Source: Terramyces sp. JEL0728
Taxonomy: Eukaryota; Chytridiomycota; Chytridiomycetes; Rhizophydiales; Terramycetaceae
Assembly: GCA_027603945.1 (NCBI GenBank)
Contig: JADIIU010000025.1
Location: 62,001 to 126,000 of the forward strand
Direction: 5' to 3'
DNA: 64,000 nucleotides
A model generated the notes under the pieces. That model saw only the letters and a list, made by a program, of their open reading frames with translations. It had not been told where the DNA came from and made no database searches. The position numbers were made by a program, and so were the translations under genes. This document shows positions 35,405 through 46,627 of this stretch, in pieces. Within the stretch, counting starts at the first letter, position 1; each line of letters opens with the position of its first letter.

Positions 35405-36429
35405 ATGACAATCGACCAAACCCCAGTAAAGCTAGCGTTTGAGGAACCAAAGAGGAAGACTCCAGGACCTGCCGGAGCGATAGTAAATGTAATAAAGACC
35501 TAAAACAGTCTCCGACTATAGTCAAAAAGCAGCGAATTTCACCTACACCGTTTCTAATGAGCAAAGGGTGGGAACGGATGCTCAATACAATAACAAATTA
35601 TGAAGGTACATTTCAATTAACAAAAGTCGGAAAGAATGGGATTGCGGAGGTGGGGAAACTTTCGAAACTCTCTAGATTAATTGTAATAATAAAGGAGCTG
35701 AAAAAAACAGAGGAAGATATTGGGGCAGTATTTAGTGATCCAACAGGAGATATCAAAGGTACAATCCACCAACAGGTCCAGGATTCGTTTGCAAGCTCAA
35801 TTCAAGTTGGGACTGTGTTTGAGCTAATCAAAGTACGTGTGATTTAACGGAAGGTTACATTATTCCAGCCAAGCAGTTGCTCTCAATATTTGAATGTTAC
35901 ACTTGGGAATTTGAAGAGATTATTCCCTGCTGATGGACAGGGCCCTATAGATGTGCCGACTCAAGAGTGGAATCATTATAACCACGATCTCAAAATTGGA
36001 AACGGACTGGAAATTACGAATTCAAAATATTTCAGTAACCAGCAGAGCACTATACAGGCAACCAAGAGGCCCAAAAGTAACTACAAGAAGAATTATAGAA
36101 GCAAACCAAGAACCAGTATATCTTCGACAACAAATTCAAGCTTGACGCGGTCTGCATCTGCAAATCAGTATCCAAACTATCGCCCAAACAGCAATCAGTC
36201 CCCTGTTCAATACATAGTTCCAAGCAATGGAACTAGGACAAAAGCAAGCACTATAAAATCTGACCGCAATACCAGCATACAACCGACCAATACCAGCCAG
36301 ATTGGTAAAAACGCTGTACTCGCCAATTTAAACATGTCACCGGTGCAAGATAGCGCTATGCCCCAGAAACCAGAAGACGATGATCACTTATTTAATGACA
36401 TTCCGGATGAATGGCTGACAGAAATATAA
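35405..36429 (+). CDS. HROB: HROB homologue (MCM8-9 loading OB-fold protein)
   Basis: Three exons give 327 residues. The N-terminal PGPAG motif, the W-E-R-M-L helix and the OB-fold core (LIVIIKELKKTEEDIGAVFSDPTGDIKGTIHQQV, FELIKVTLFQPS, QYLNVTLGNLKRLF) match HROB/C17orf53/MCM8IP. HROB recruits the MCM8-MCM9 helicase during homologous recombination in the nucleus. Introns are 35489-35508 (20 nt; a 26-nt alternative starting at 35483 is also in phase) and 35833-35853 (21 nt, in phase). The middle is Asn/Ser rich and disordered. The C-terminus FNDIPDEWLTEI resembles the acidic end of the animal protein. HROB is not usually listed in Dikarya, which fits an early-diverging lineage. Confidence 0.87.
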
Positions 36430-36442
36430 TATAATCAAATCA

Positions 36443-37966
36443 CTAATATATTCTCCATGACTTTTCGAATAGGCGTTCCAATTCTTCAGCTCCAACAGGT
36501 GTTGGGGCCAATTTAGTAACACGATGTTGTGGAAGAGTTCCTAAAACCAAATCGTTGAGTTGGGATTTGTTAAATCCAATAGCTTCAAGACCATCAGGAA
36601 CATCAAGAGTTTGAAGGAACTTTCTGAGTGCTTCACTCAAAACTTTACCAGCATCTTCACGTTTTACATTAGAAACGTCAACGCCTAAAATTAGATTTAA
36701 TTACCAAACATTTTTGCAGCTTCCAAATGGCGATCTGGATCAGTAGGGGCAGTAAATTCAAAGACAGCTGGGGATGACAATGCAACGGAAATACCGTGTG
36801 GCTAAATTAAGACATGCTTACGACTAATGGAACACTAGAGGCGTATCCAGGGTGATTGTATTTCTTGTTCAATCCAGAAATAGGATAACTCATCCCGTGG
36901 CACAAATGCACGCCGGCATTGCCGAAACCAATACCGGCGAATGTTGCAGCCAAAATCATTTGCTCTTGTGCTTCGTGATCATCTGGGTTTTTGTATGCTC
37001 TTGGAAGGTTATCGATACACATCTTTAGAGATTTCATTGACCAGATATCCGAAATTGGGTTGGACCCTTGATAAGCTGGTCTCAAAATTGGATTCTTTGG
37101 TCGTGGCGATCTTTCATTGTAAGGGATTGCAGTGTACGATTCCAATGAATGGCACAGCACATCCAAACCTGTAGAAACGTGAACTGGGTTAGAAAATTTG
37201 AACCTTGGGGAGGCATAGTCCTAGTATTGTATGGATCAACTAAACCTAAAAGCGGTTTCAATGAACGGAACGCAATACCAGTCTTGAACTTCTTTGGCGT
37301 GTAGTCGAAAATTGATGTGCCAGTAGTTTCACTTCCAGTCCCTGATAGTAAGATAATAATAACCTGCGGTGGTTGGAACAGCTACTAGTGGGAAAACTGG
37401 TTTGAATGGTGGAATTCCTTTTCCAATTGGGGCATTAACAAAGTCCAAAAAGTCAGAGTCTGGGTGAGACAAGTACAAGTTTGCAGCTTTCGCAGTATCG
37501 ATAACTGAACCGCCGCCAACAGCAATAAATGCATCCGGCTTTTCTTTCTTTACAAAGGAAACAGCGTGGTTAATGCTGATATCTGTAGGTTCAATCTTTA
37601 CCCCATCATACACAATATATGGGACTTTGGATGCCTCTAAAGATTCAACGACTGCCTTGAGCGGACCTAACTTGGCAATGTTTGGATCAGTGAATACCAC
37701 GACTGTGTTAGAATCAAATACCTTTCTTTGCCTTCAAGTTAGCCATATCCATTCCAACCTCTTTTGTTACTCCAAGGCCATATCTGATATTGGAAGTGGC
37801 AAGCTGCAATTAAAAAGATGATTACTTCAAATGCATAGTCGGTATCCTTGACCCCATTGTGAGAGCTCATATGGTGGTGATGACCGCCAGAGCCGTGGCA
37901 AGGGCATTGGCTGGAAGCAGCTTGAACAGCTTTAATTACTCTGAGAGCTCGAGATTGCGCACTCAT
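36443..37966 (-). CDS. ADHFE1: Hydroxyacid-oxoacid transhydrogenase (iron alcohol dehydrogenase)
   Basis: Seven exons give 466 residues, almost exactly the human ADHFE1 length (467). Motifs: [87 protein letters not shown], and the metal-binding [14 protein letters not shown] plus PHGISVAL. The enzyme couples 4-hydroxybutyrate oxidation to 2-oxoglutarate reduction in mitochondria. The N-terminus is short, with a His cluster (HGSGGHHHH) as in animal forms. Introns are 37804-37825, 37703-37721, 37342-37363, 37184-37203, 36802-36821 and 36685-36704. It is divergent from CTU1. Confidence 0.95.
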
Positions 37967-38165
37967 ATTTTTCTTAACTTTTATGAAATCACGGGTTGTG
38001 TAGCAAGCCTTTCACCTGACTGTTTTTCCTTTTTTGGTGGAACAATGCCAAAACCTAGTGAATGAATTGCAAACCAGCTACTGCCATCTCCATCTTTCCT
38101 CTGCACCTTTTAATTTTGTTTTCCTGGTTAAGGCTGTTGCTTTTTTTTCTTTTTTTCAGCACAGA

Positions 38166-39272
38166 ATGAAAAATTGTTCAATATGCGGAACTGCCAGAGC
38201 GCTGGTTAAAATCCCATCAACCTTAGAGCCTTCGTGCAAGGAGTGCTTCTTTCTTCAACTGGAAACCAAGGTTCACAACACAGTCACCATCAACAAATTA
38301 TTCAAGAGAGGCGACAAGGTAGCAATCGCAGTCAGTGGTGGAAAAGATAGCACGGTATTAGCGCATGTCATGACTACATTAAATAAGAGATATGACTATG
38401 GACTGGACTTGTTTTTGCTTTCCATTGACGAAGGTATCACTGGTTATAGAGACGATTCGCTGTTGACTGTGCAGAGAAACAGGGAGGAATACGGCATCCC
38501 ACTCAAAATCCTAAGCTATCAAGATTTGTATGGCTGGACAATGGATAAAATTGTTGCTCAAATTGGCTTGAAGAATAATTGTACCTTTTGCGGAGTGTTC
38601 AGGAGACAGGCATTAGACAGAGGAGCACTACTCTTGGATGTGAATCATATTGTTACAGGGCATAATGCGGATGATATTGCAGAAACAGTGTTAATGAATA
38701 TCATGCGCGGTGATTTTTCTAGATTGTCAAGATGCACACAGATTCAAACTGCTACCGACCAAACGATTCCAAGATCAAAGCCGTTCAAATATATTTATGA
38801 AAAGGAAATCGTAATGTATGCGTATTTCAAGAAATTAGACTACTTTTCCACCGAATGCATTTACTCACCGAATGCTTACAGGGGATATGCCAGAACGTTT
38901 TTAAAAGACTTGGAGCGCATTAGCACTAGCAGTATTTTGGATATCATCCAGTCTGGGGAGAGCTACCAGTCCAATGTAGAAGTTAAACTCAATCAAGAAG
39001 TTGGGGGTAGGCAGACTTTTAATTTAGGCAAAATCATTGTCGGCAATTGTGAAAGATGCGGCTACATGAGCAGCAACAAGCTATGCAAAGCCTGTGTTCT
39101 ACTGGAAGGATTGAATAGAGGCTTGCCCAAGCTGGGAATAGCAAACGAATCAAAGTTAAGAAAACAACATGGAGAAACCAAGACCCCAACCATTCAAAAC
39201 TTTCAACAGGTATCCCTCCATTAATGATAGCTCTCAATCGATAAGGAAATTAAGGCTCCTTCGCTAAATTGA
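38166..39272 (+). CDS. CTU1: CTU1 / Ncs6 tRNA wobble-uridine thiolase
   Basis: The PP-loop ATPase motif [12 protein letters not shown], the N-terminal CSIC...CKEC zinc pair, [23 protein letters not shown], and the C-terminal [31 protein letters not shown] are all present. CTU1 with CTU2/Ncs2 2-thiolates U34 of Lys, Glu and Gln tRNAs in the cytosol. The start is the ATG at 38166 (MKNCSICG); upstream frame sequence lacks conservation. A likely 21-nt intron at 39210-39230 (TTAATGATAG end) would give a nine-residue longer tail ending at 39272. Without splicing the protein stops at 39224. The choice does not affect the catalytic core. 361 or 352 residues. Confidence 0.95.
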
Positions 39273-39306
39273 TGGATCCACCCTTTAATAAATTCTATAT
39301 ATTCCA

Positions 39307-40102
39307 TTAAATTTCATTTTGCAGCTCATGGACATTTTGATAAAAATCAACTATTTGGGAGTGGATGTCTCAAATTAAAACCGGTTACCTGCAATGTACT
39401 CTTCTCGCTCGTCCGCAATGTCCCAGAAAGCTTTCTTTCCCTTTGGGAGATCTTTCTTTGTTGCTTTAAAGTATGTATATATACAAGCTATCGCAAGCGG
39501 TCTTGGAGCATATCTTACACATATATCCGAATAAAAGCTGATTAAAAACAGCGTACCAGTCATTTACAATGTACCAAATCTTTTGTTTCTCCTCCTTGGC
39601 AATTTCAACCTCATCAAACAGCTTCTTTAGCGGAGTGTGGGCAATTTCAACGTCAAAATCAAAACAGAGCGTTGCTGTGATGATTTCCTCGTGAAATAAT
39701 ATCGACTCTTTCCATTCATTGGATAATTTATGTGATTCCGACTTTGTTAGTGCAACGCAGTGTTCAACTAGTCTATATTACGATATTGTTACCTCTATTT
39801 AGTTTTAAATTACCTGCTTAACTTGAGCATATGGTCTCCAAACTTGCTGGATAAAAACAAACACGCAGCTGCAACATCCTATATTATTCTGCTAGTACGT
39901 ATACACTGTTTGGTTTCAGTCTTCCTAATCTGGCATAGTACCGATGGAAAATTGTACATGCGATCGCAACAGTAGCGTTTTCTTTCTTGAAATAATTTCC
40001 CAGATACGATAAAAATTTAATTGCTCTGTATTGGTACTGTCTTTCTTCTAATGGGAGCTGCTTGATTTTTGAAAATATCCAGTCATTCTTGGAGATTACC
40101 AT
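39307..40102 (-). CDS. Cyclin-box protein, transcriptional cyclin type
   Basis: The spliced product is 231 residues, most of it a two-fold cyclin box: YLGNYFKKENATVAIACTIFHRYYAR, then VAAACLFLSSKFGD, then the second box with RYAPRPLAIACIYTYFKA. The order and the AAACLFLSSK motif are typical of cyclins K/T/L/Q and CTK2, which partner transcriptional CDKs; I cannot choose among them. Introns are 39889-39908, 39538-39556 and 39369-39388, plus a 41-nt gap at 39773-39813 that divides into two stacked intron units. The short tail (IHSQIVDFYQNVHEL) lacks the long RS or His-rich extension of cyclins T and L. Confidence 0.8.
39773..39813 (-). other. Two stacked intron units with no exon between them
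   Basis: On the minus strand, 39793-39813 (21 nt, GTAATT... ending AAATAGAG) is followed directly by 39773-39792 (20 nt, GTAACA... ending AATATAG). The whole 41 nt must go to keep the cyclin-box frame (KLS joined to RLVEHC). The only other split leaves a 2-nt exon and a stop. This is the second case in the window after 15555-15613. Confidence 0.65.
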
Positions 40103-40359
40103 TTTGAGGGAAAAAAAGTTGTGGCATTGATTACTATCTCTCAGAGAGATACTCTTCCATACTCCTAACGATAAGGCCGGGACAGTAGCTTTTATTCAGA
40201 GCTGCAGTACTTTTAATTTACAAAATGGAGAGCTCAATCATTCTGTGGAATTGCTCATGCGACCCACAAATTAACGGGATGGAAAATTGGTGTAATATAC
40301 GCTGAATCACAATTGTCGTGGTATTGTCATTTTTCTCAACACGTCAGAACAAAGAGAAT

Positions 40360-43300
40360 ATGGCGAGCGCATTCAGAACGGCAATAAACAAGCAGAGAGA
40401 ACAAAACAGCTCGCGTACAATAAGTAGCTCAATGGAATATATCAATATCAATTCAGATTCACCTAGAACAGTTCCACCTGCCCCCCATCGCCATCCGTCA
40501 ATACCACTTGATTCAAAAAAGCTAAATTCAACAAGGCGGCCAAGTTCTTCAACCAGTGTCCTGTCTACAGATAATTCCACCGTAAGAACTTCTCCAAAGT
40601 TTGCGTTAAAGAAACAAGACAAGAAACAAGAAACGATACGTAGCACACCTTTGCTTTATGCTGAAGGGTTAAAAGCACCAACCAGACCAACCACTGGGAA
40701 CCCGCGGAAGAGGACAAGCTTAAAAGAAAATCTGCAGCAACGACCTGCATCTGCAAACGAGCTTGGTATTTCAAACTAATGTAGCCGTGAAAACCAAACC
40801 AAAGAAAAAGGTAGTGTCGAAACCAATAGAATTGCCGCCTTGGAATATATCCACTCGACCTGCTTTGCCTACAAAGACTGTCGGCGACAAATCTCTCTCG
40901 AAATCCGAGTCGATGCTGCAAAAGGAAGATTCTATCCCTGAAGAAATCGAGCTACTAGCATCTAATCCTGTTTCAGTCGAATCTGTTCATGAAAGTTTAG
41001 GGTCTGAAGATTTCATTAGAACTCCAAGCTTGACGAATTTTAAAAGGTCTTATCATCCCACAGAGTTTCAAATAGAATTAGTGACAAAGTTACTGCCAGG
41101 GATCGACGAACAAGAAATACCGATACCTTTTCCACCTCATTCTTCGTACGTTATTCACCAAGGCTATGTAACATCTTGTCCTTGCAATAAATCAAAACTG
41201 GAAAGAACAATAAACAAACTGTGCTCAACATATACGGTACTTTCATCGAGCATCTCTCGTAATGCAAAGATTATTGATGCTGATATTAAATGCTATGTTG
41301 ACGATACAGCATACACTGATATCGAACTGGGCAAGTATTTAAAACACAGAAAAATTGACATTATTGACAATTCTCCGATAATAGAAACTATGTGGCATGC
41401 AGCAAATGCTTGGATCAGCGAATTGACTCTTGAAACTCCGTTTTCAGTGCTTCTACTGCAGTCTTCCATCCCAAAGAACGATTTCGTTGTGATTGCAGGT
41501 TCAATAACGATTGCTGATGAATTGTCATTGACGTTATTTGCAAAAAGATTATTCCAACTTTATAACCAAGACGTCCCTAATCTATCAGAGTACCAATCAG
41601 AGGAAAATGATTCATTTGAAGATTTCTCATACGAAAATGTCAGGACTACGTCAGACTTTTCTTTCTGGAGAAACCAATGCGTAGAAGTATACCAAGATAG
41701 CTTGGCTCCCGAGGAAAAAAATAGCCTGGAAACGCAATTAAGAAGACTTCAAAAAGAAAAGAAAACCTTGAAAAACTCATTGCTGGCTGCTTCAAAAAGA
41801 AGAATGCAGTTTGAAAAAGATTTGATGAAATTAAGAAAACAGCGAATGGCAATTGAGCAAGCGGATGCAGACGGACAAACAGTAAAGTTCACTGATATGG
41901 AATCCGGCGAAGTCATTTTCATTAGCAGAAAAACAAAGGAGGCTTTAATTAAAGCTGTTTTAGGCGATGAAGCAGTGGACGAAAATATTGTTCCTCTATT
42001 GAACAAGCACGACGTCCCCAAAGAAGTACAGCGAAAACTGGATGCCGCTTCAATGGATCTGGAAGCTTTCGCCTCTCTGACAGATTCATTTGTTGACAAG
42101 ATGGAGCTAAACAATAGAGACAAGAGGCAGATTCTAGCATTGGCTGATTACGTCAGGAATAGGATTAAGGAATGCATTATGGAGCAGGGAAAAGTAAAGT
42201 TCACTCTGGAAAGAGAAATTGCAAAAGCCTCGCGTGGTTTGGAAAGCTCAGTAGAGAATCATGTGCGGGCAAAGAAAACAATAGATGCGAATGAAGATCT
42301 GGAGTTTCGTTTGAATGCAGTACTTCAACCACCGATTACTGAAACCTTTATTCCGTGCTTATCACTTAAACAAATGTATGACACAGTAACCGATTTACCT
42401 ACAAATCTAACAAACAAGTTTAAATTCTTGAATTTTTCCATCAAGGAGGAAATATTTGATAATCTAAGAAAATTCCGAAGTGAATGGACAATAAATATCA
42501 GAAACAAGAGAAGGAATTCCCGTAAAGCTAATGTTCTAGAAACGCTTGATTCATCTGATAACGACAGTTTACTGGAGTCGGATGACGAGGAAAACACTGT
42601 GAAATACAGCGAAAAGAAAATGAAAGAATACTCGGTAAATGCTGTGTGTCTAGCTGCATTCGGCGTGTTAATGAGACACGTTACAGGGACCAACTTGTTT
42701 CTCTTGGGCGTAGAAACATCATTTAGATCAGAGGGATTGCTCTATGGCCCTTTGACAGATACGTTTCCTGTCAAAATTGATTTGACTAAAAAAGGCACCA
42801 CTTTTAGTGAGTTATTCACATCAATCTACAAAATATTCAAACAAACCAAGAGACATGGTGTTGCATACCCTCTCTCATACATCAATAGAACTCTAAAGAC
42901 AACCCTGGAGTTTCCTGTCAAATTCCAGTTTATTTCAAACAGAGAATTACAAGAATGGCAAAAGCTGGGCTTTACAATCCAAGACTTACTTTGCCCACAG
43001 GAAAATAAGGAGGACCAGTATGATGGTATGAGGTGTGAAAGACTGTGGTCGATCAACAATCAAGATGATTGCGATATCAGATTCATTATGATTGAATGTG
43101 ACAATTCCCTCGAATGCGGAGTAAAGTTCAAGAGAGATAAGTTTGAAGATGAAAAAGTATTAAAGTGGATTACAAAATTGCAATCTACTTTGGAGGGTAT
43201 TGATTGTAGCAGGAGAAGAATTTCTATATCCTCAATGATATCAAGGTAAACTGTGGTAACCTAGGTATTATCACCCGCTATGGAAAGAAAGTGATCCAAA

Positions 43301-43367
43301 TTTGGGCAGCAGTGCCAATTTGTACAGCATGTCTAGTATGGGCAGTTTATCCAACATGCTGGGATAA
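40360..43367 (+). CDS. Condensation-domain-like protein split by coiled coil and SAM-like insert
   Basis: Three exons (introns 40766-40784, 43246-43264) give 989 residues. After a disordered Ser/Arg-rich N-terminus (1-220), residues about 225-400 resemble the N-lobe of an NRPS-type condensation domain (INKLCSTYTVLSSSI, ETPFSVLLL). At the HHxxxDG position it reads GSITIADELS, so the catalytic His is missing. Residues 440-495 are a Lys/Glu coiled coil, and 537-593 resemble a SAM domain (LEAFASLTDSF...RQILALADYVR). Residues 750-860 resemble the C-lobe (LAAFGVLMRHVTGTN, GPLTDTFPVKIDL, TFSELFTSIYKIF). No adenylation or carrier domain is present, so this is not a peptide synthetase. Perhaps a scaffold or acyl-binding protein; function unknown. 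Confidence 0.7.
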
Positions 43368-43448
43368 TATCTGGAGTATTAAGAGGGTTTTATAGTATTA
43401 CAATGTAAAGCTACTGCAATATCTAATAAATATCAAATAGATTTATAT

Positions 43449-44033
43449 TTAAATAGACACTTTGGAGATGATCGAATCAAATAGTTCCGTGATATTGGAT
43501 CCATTTTTGGATGAAGTTGATTTATATTCTACACCCCAGTCTTTAGTCTACATTAGCAACTCGGAATACCAATTTCAACACATCCTGGTACTTTACAGAC
43601 ATTGAATCTGGCTCATCTCCTTTTGTGCCTACCACCAGAACAACGGCATCCGGAACATTTCTTTTAATTTCATTATACCAAAATGGTAGTTCTTGAAACG
43701 AAGCTACGTTCATCAGATCAAAACACAAAACTGCAACCTACAATTAGATAAATATACAGCGCAATCTTGATAAAATTGAGACAACATGGTATGATACCGC
43801 TGGTGACCTCCGATAACCCATACTTCCAAGGACGCTTTCTTTTGATCAGTGGAGGTTTTAAAGTACATTTCCGCGCCAAATGTTTGTTGATAGTCTTGCG
43901 AAAATGAGTTTGAAAGATACCTGTGTTAGCGGACGGAATACTTTTGAACTAGCGCTGATTTTCCAGAAGAAGCGGATCCGAGAAACAGTACTTTTTGATA
44001 TCCTGAAGTAAAGTGGGGATTGTTTACAACCAT
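43449..44033 (-). CDS. Atypical Rab-like small GTPase
   Basis: Four exons (introns 43921-43941, 43738-43757, 43548-43569) give 173 residues. The P-loop GSASSGKSA, the switch I Thr (FSQDYQQTFGAEM) and a Rab-like fold (VLCFDLMNVASFQELPFWYNEI, VVLVVGTKGDE) are clear. Departures from the norm: the switch II motif WDTAGQ reads WVIGGHQRY, so the catalytic Gln is replaced by His; and the NKxD base-specificity motif reads TKGD. The SAK-like motif is STSSK. No C-terminal Cys is present (ends SIISKVSI), so it is probably not prenylated. This set of changes is seen in Rab-like and ciliary GTPases; the exact subfamily is not clear. Confidence 0.85.
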
Positions 44034-44283
44034 TGCACCAACGCGTGAAAATTGGAAAGGAACGATATCGCAACCAAGATAACAAGCTCAGTTTAAAAAA
44101 TATATCCAACAAGCATATGGAATATATTGGCGATTTGTCTTATGAACCTCTTACGCTACAGATGGCTTCTAACCGGATATCTGAATAATCCAAATTAATC
44201 CTATTTACGCTTCGCCTAGCAATGAGCTTTCCTCGCCGACGTTGTACGGAAAGGCACACCTGAGTTTAGAACTTTAACGCGTA

Positions 44284-45278
44284 ATGGCATCAAAAGATCA
44301 ACAAGCAGTACCAATGGATGTGCAGTATATTGCAGAACCAGTAACAAAAGTAACAAATCTTGATCCCTTTACTCAAGAAAAGGATGCAGAAATGGATTAT
44401 TTCGCTGAAAGGTATGAGCAATGGACAAACAAGAACAAGGAGAGTTTGTTGAAAGAATATAAAGATACGAGATCCATCTACAGGCTAAAGCAGGCAGAGG
44501 ATTTGGATAAAATCAAATCGTATTATGAAGCCAAGCTCGAGGGCTTGGCTACTGAACTAAAACAATCTCAAGAAAAGGAACTGCGAAGCAAGAACTTGCT
44601 GGCTGAAAGAAACAAGCTTGTCGATAAAGCGGTGCTATTTCTCGACAAAAAGGTACGTTCAGTAGATTTGCATTCTCAATTGCGGAAAGAAGCCTATTTC
44701 CTTGGAATCTAACTGTAGCGGTACGCGCTGATTGTTGCCAGCTACTTTAGATCGTGGTATGCAAAATCAGAGATACAGTCCAACAAAGAGATTACAAACA
44801 AGTTGGCTAGGAATTACTATAAAGCAAAACTGGCCAGGAAGGTGCTATTGGGTTGGTTTGCTGTCACGCAAAACCACTGGAGGATAACCACAGAAAGGAA
44901 AATCAAAGTACAATGTATTAACACCAGAGAGACGCTGATTACCAGATCGCAAAGATAGTTCAAGAATCTGACGAAAAAGTGAACGAGTACATACAAAAAA
45001 TTAACGAGCTGAATTCGAAAATGGAGCTACATAGAACGAGACAAATTCAGCAACAGGAGGAAATGAGGGTTGCGTTCTTGCGAGGAGTCAGTGCGCTGAA
45101 CCAGGAAGCAATGGGAATATTCAAAAAAGAGCCCTTTGATATCGAAGAAAAGTATTCGCCAAATGTAGCAATCGCACAACCTGTCACAATCAAACCAGAA
45201 ACCAATACGTGCTACGAAGAAAGAGGAGTTGTATTTAGCAAGAATGGACTCGTTACTCGTCACCATTATTCGAAATAA
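44284..45278 (+). CDS. POC5: POC5 centriolar protein
   Basis: Three exons give 315 residues. A coiled-coil N-terminal half is followed by short sfi1-like Trp repeats (SYFRSWYAKSE, LLGWFAVTQNHW), as in POC5. A second coiled coil follows, then the C-terminal MRVAFLRGVSALNQEAMGIF, which matches the conserved POC5 RGVxALNxEAM signature. POC5 is a centrin-binding protein of the inner scaffold of the distal centriole. Introns are 44908-44927 (20 nt) and 44692-44718 (27 nt, starting GC and ending CTAACTGTAG). The latter is a probable GC-AG intron; total coding length is a multiple of three with this choice. With HYLS1 it argues for centrioles in this organism. Confidence 0.8.
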
Positions 45279-45473
45279 AGCTCTGCGTGATTTACTTTGA
45301 GTACAAACAAGTTTTTACACGGAAAGCGCTTGAGGTGTTGGGACTCTACATCTACGATATTCAGAGAGAGCTCCGACTATGAATCTGTCTCAGCAATTCT
45401 AATATTTTTGTGCATCGAACATCAGTTTGGGTTGATAACCAAAAGTTTTCCTTTTTTTAAAAAAGTCTAATTG

Positions 45474-46095
45474 ATGAACAGATACAATTCCAGCAGACCA
45501 AGGATATCATCTCCACTGAATTCTAAACCAGATATTCCGAGAGAAACCTTTCGAAAGAAATGTGTAGAGAGATTCAGGAGCGGTCGAAATTCATTACTCA
45601 GCAAATTAAGAGGAATGCATGTGTACGAGCAGGAGACAGAGGAAAGTATTTTTAATGTAGATTAGGAATATCATGAAGCAAGAGTTGAGTTTATTGGAGA
45701 ATAGTGCTCCAGATTGGATTGATCCGGATTTTATTTTAGAAATCGAGAATGAAATCCAGCAAGAATGTAATCTACAGTATAAAATTAGGCTACAAGGAAG
45801 AGCTGGATATAATGCTGGAGCCTGCAAATACCATGGAGTCGTGTCCGGTTTGTCAGAGGGTTTCCCTTCACAAAATAGACTCTACCCTGCAATGCGAATG
45901 CGGATTCAACTTGCAAGTAAGGAGATCTAACTTCAGGTCAATTGCAGTGCACAAGAGTATGTGCAATATTTAATAGAATTTATTAGAGGGCATCAGACAA
46001 TTTGTCCTGAAAGTCAGCCGCTATTCGCTTTCAATGCAGAAACTGGTTTAATGGTGATGTGTTCGCATTGCGATGAAGTTAGATTTCCACAGTAA
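45474..46095 (+). CDS. RPAIN: RPA-interacting protein (RPAIN)
   Basis: Four exons give 185 residues. The N-terminal RIP domain (ETFRKKCVERFRSGRNSLLSKLR) and the C-terminal zinc-binding RIP domain (CPVCQR...LQCECGFNL, then HQTICPESQPLF and VMCSHCDEV) match RPAIN, the importer of replication protein A into the nucleus. Introns are 45657-45678, 45767-45788 and 45917-45936. The first is the least certain: it ends ATCATGAAG and was chosen because other AG sites give stops. Start ATG at 45474. Confidence 0.85.
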
Positions 46096-46136
46096 TATAA
46101 TGTCCACCATTCGCACTTTTTCAATCTCTTCGAATC

Positions 46137-46580
46137 ATGACTGGAATCTTGAAAAAGAAAAAGTCAAACGTAGTAGAAGCAGACCAACCAAAAAGTAGAA
46201 TTCCCAACCCTAAAATTAGTGTTGATTCTCCAAGAAAGTCTGTTTCTCCCAAGGACAGCACTTTGCGCAGATCAAAGAGAGTAGGAATTCTTACCAGACC
46301 AAATCCAAATCGACCGCAGAATAATGGAGAGAGAAAGGTTCAAAATGCTTTGAAATATATTCAAAAGGAAGTTTCGAATAGGTTTGACTCCTACTTTACA
46401 TTTGAAAGCAGTCAGATGGATTTAGAATCGTCACAGTTCTACGCTTCCAGTCAGATGAGCATTGATCCAGAAGAAATTATACCAATTGCGGCCTCCGCAA
46501 CCAAAGCTACTTGCTTTAACTGCGAATGCGGAAAGAAATTTGTAATCTGTCCTTGCGCATGTGGGATGCATTCAAAATGA
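46137..46580 (+). CDS. Unknown small basic protein with Cys-rich C-terminus
   Basis: Intron-free, 147 residues, lying 41 bp after RPAIN and 47 bp before the RhoGAP gene, all on the same strand. The N-terminal half is basic with many Ser-Pro sites (SPRKSVSPKDS, RRSKRVGIL). The middle has a repeated SSQM/SSQF pattern (FESSQMDLESSQFYASSQM). The C-terminus has a possible zinc cluster, CFNCECGKKFVICPCACGMH (7 Cys). I do not recognise it. Codon use and the clean ATG support a real gene. A nuclear or cell-cycle phosphoprotein is possible from the SP sites, but this is only a guess. Confidence 0.7.
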   Translation: MTGILKKKKSNVVEADQPKSRIPNPKISVDSPRKSVSPKDSTLRRSKRVGILTRPNPNRPQNNGERKVQNALKYIQKEVSNRFDSYFTFESSQMDLESSQFYASSQMSIDPEEIIPIAASATKATCFNCECGKKFVICPCACGMHSK

Positions 46581-46627
46581 TTTTGTGATATCCAAATAAA
46601 TATTCTTTTTTTAAAATATTATCCACA

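Noticed and set aside
45640..45678. RPAIN intron 45647-45666 ending TTAG
   Set aside because: It has good consensus but gives an immediate stop; the 22-nt alternative 45657-45678 keeps the frame.
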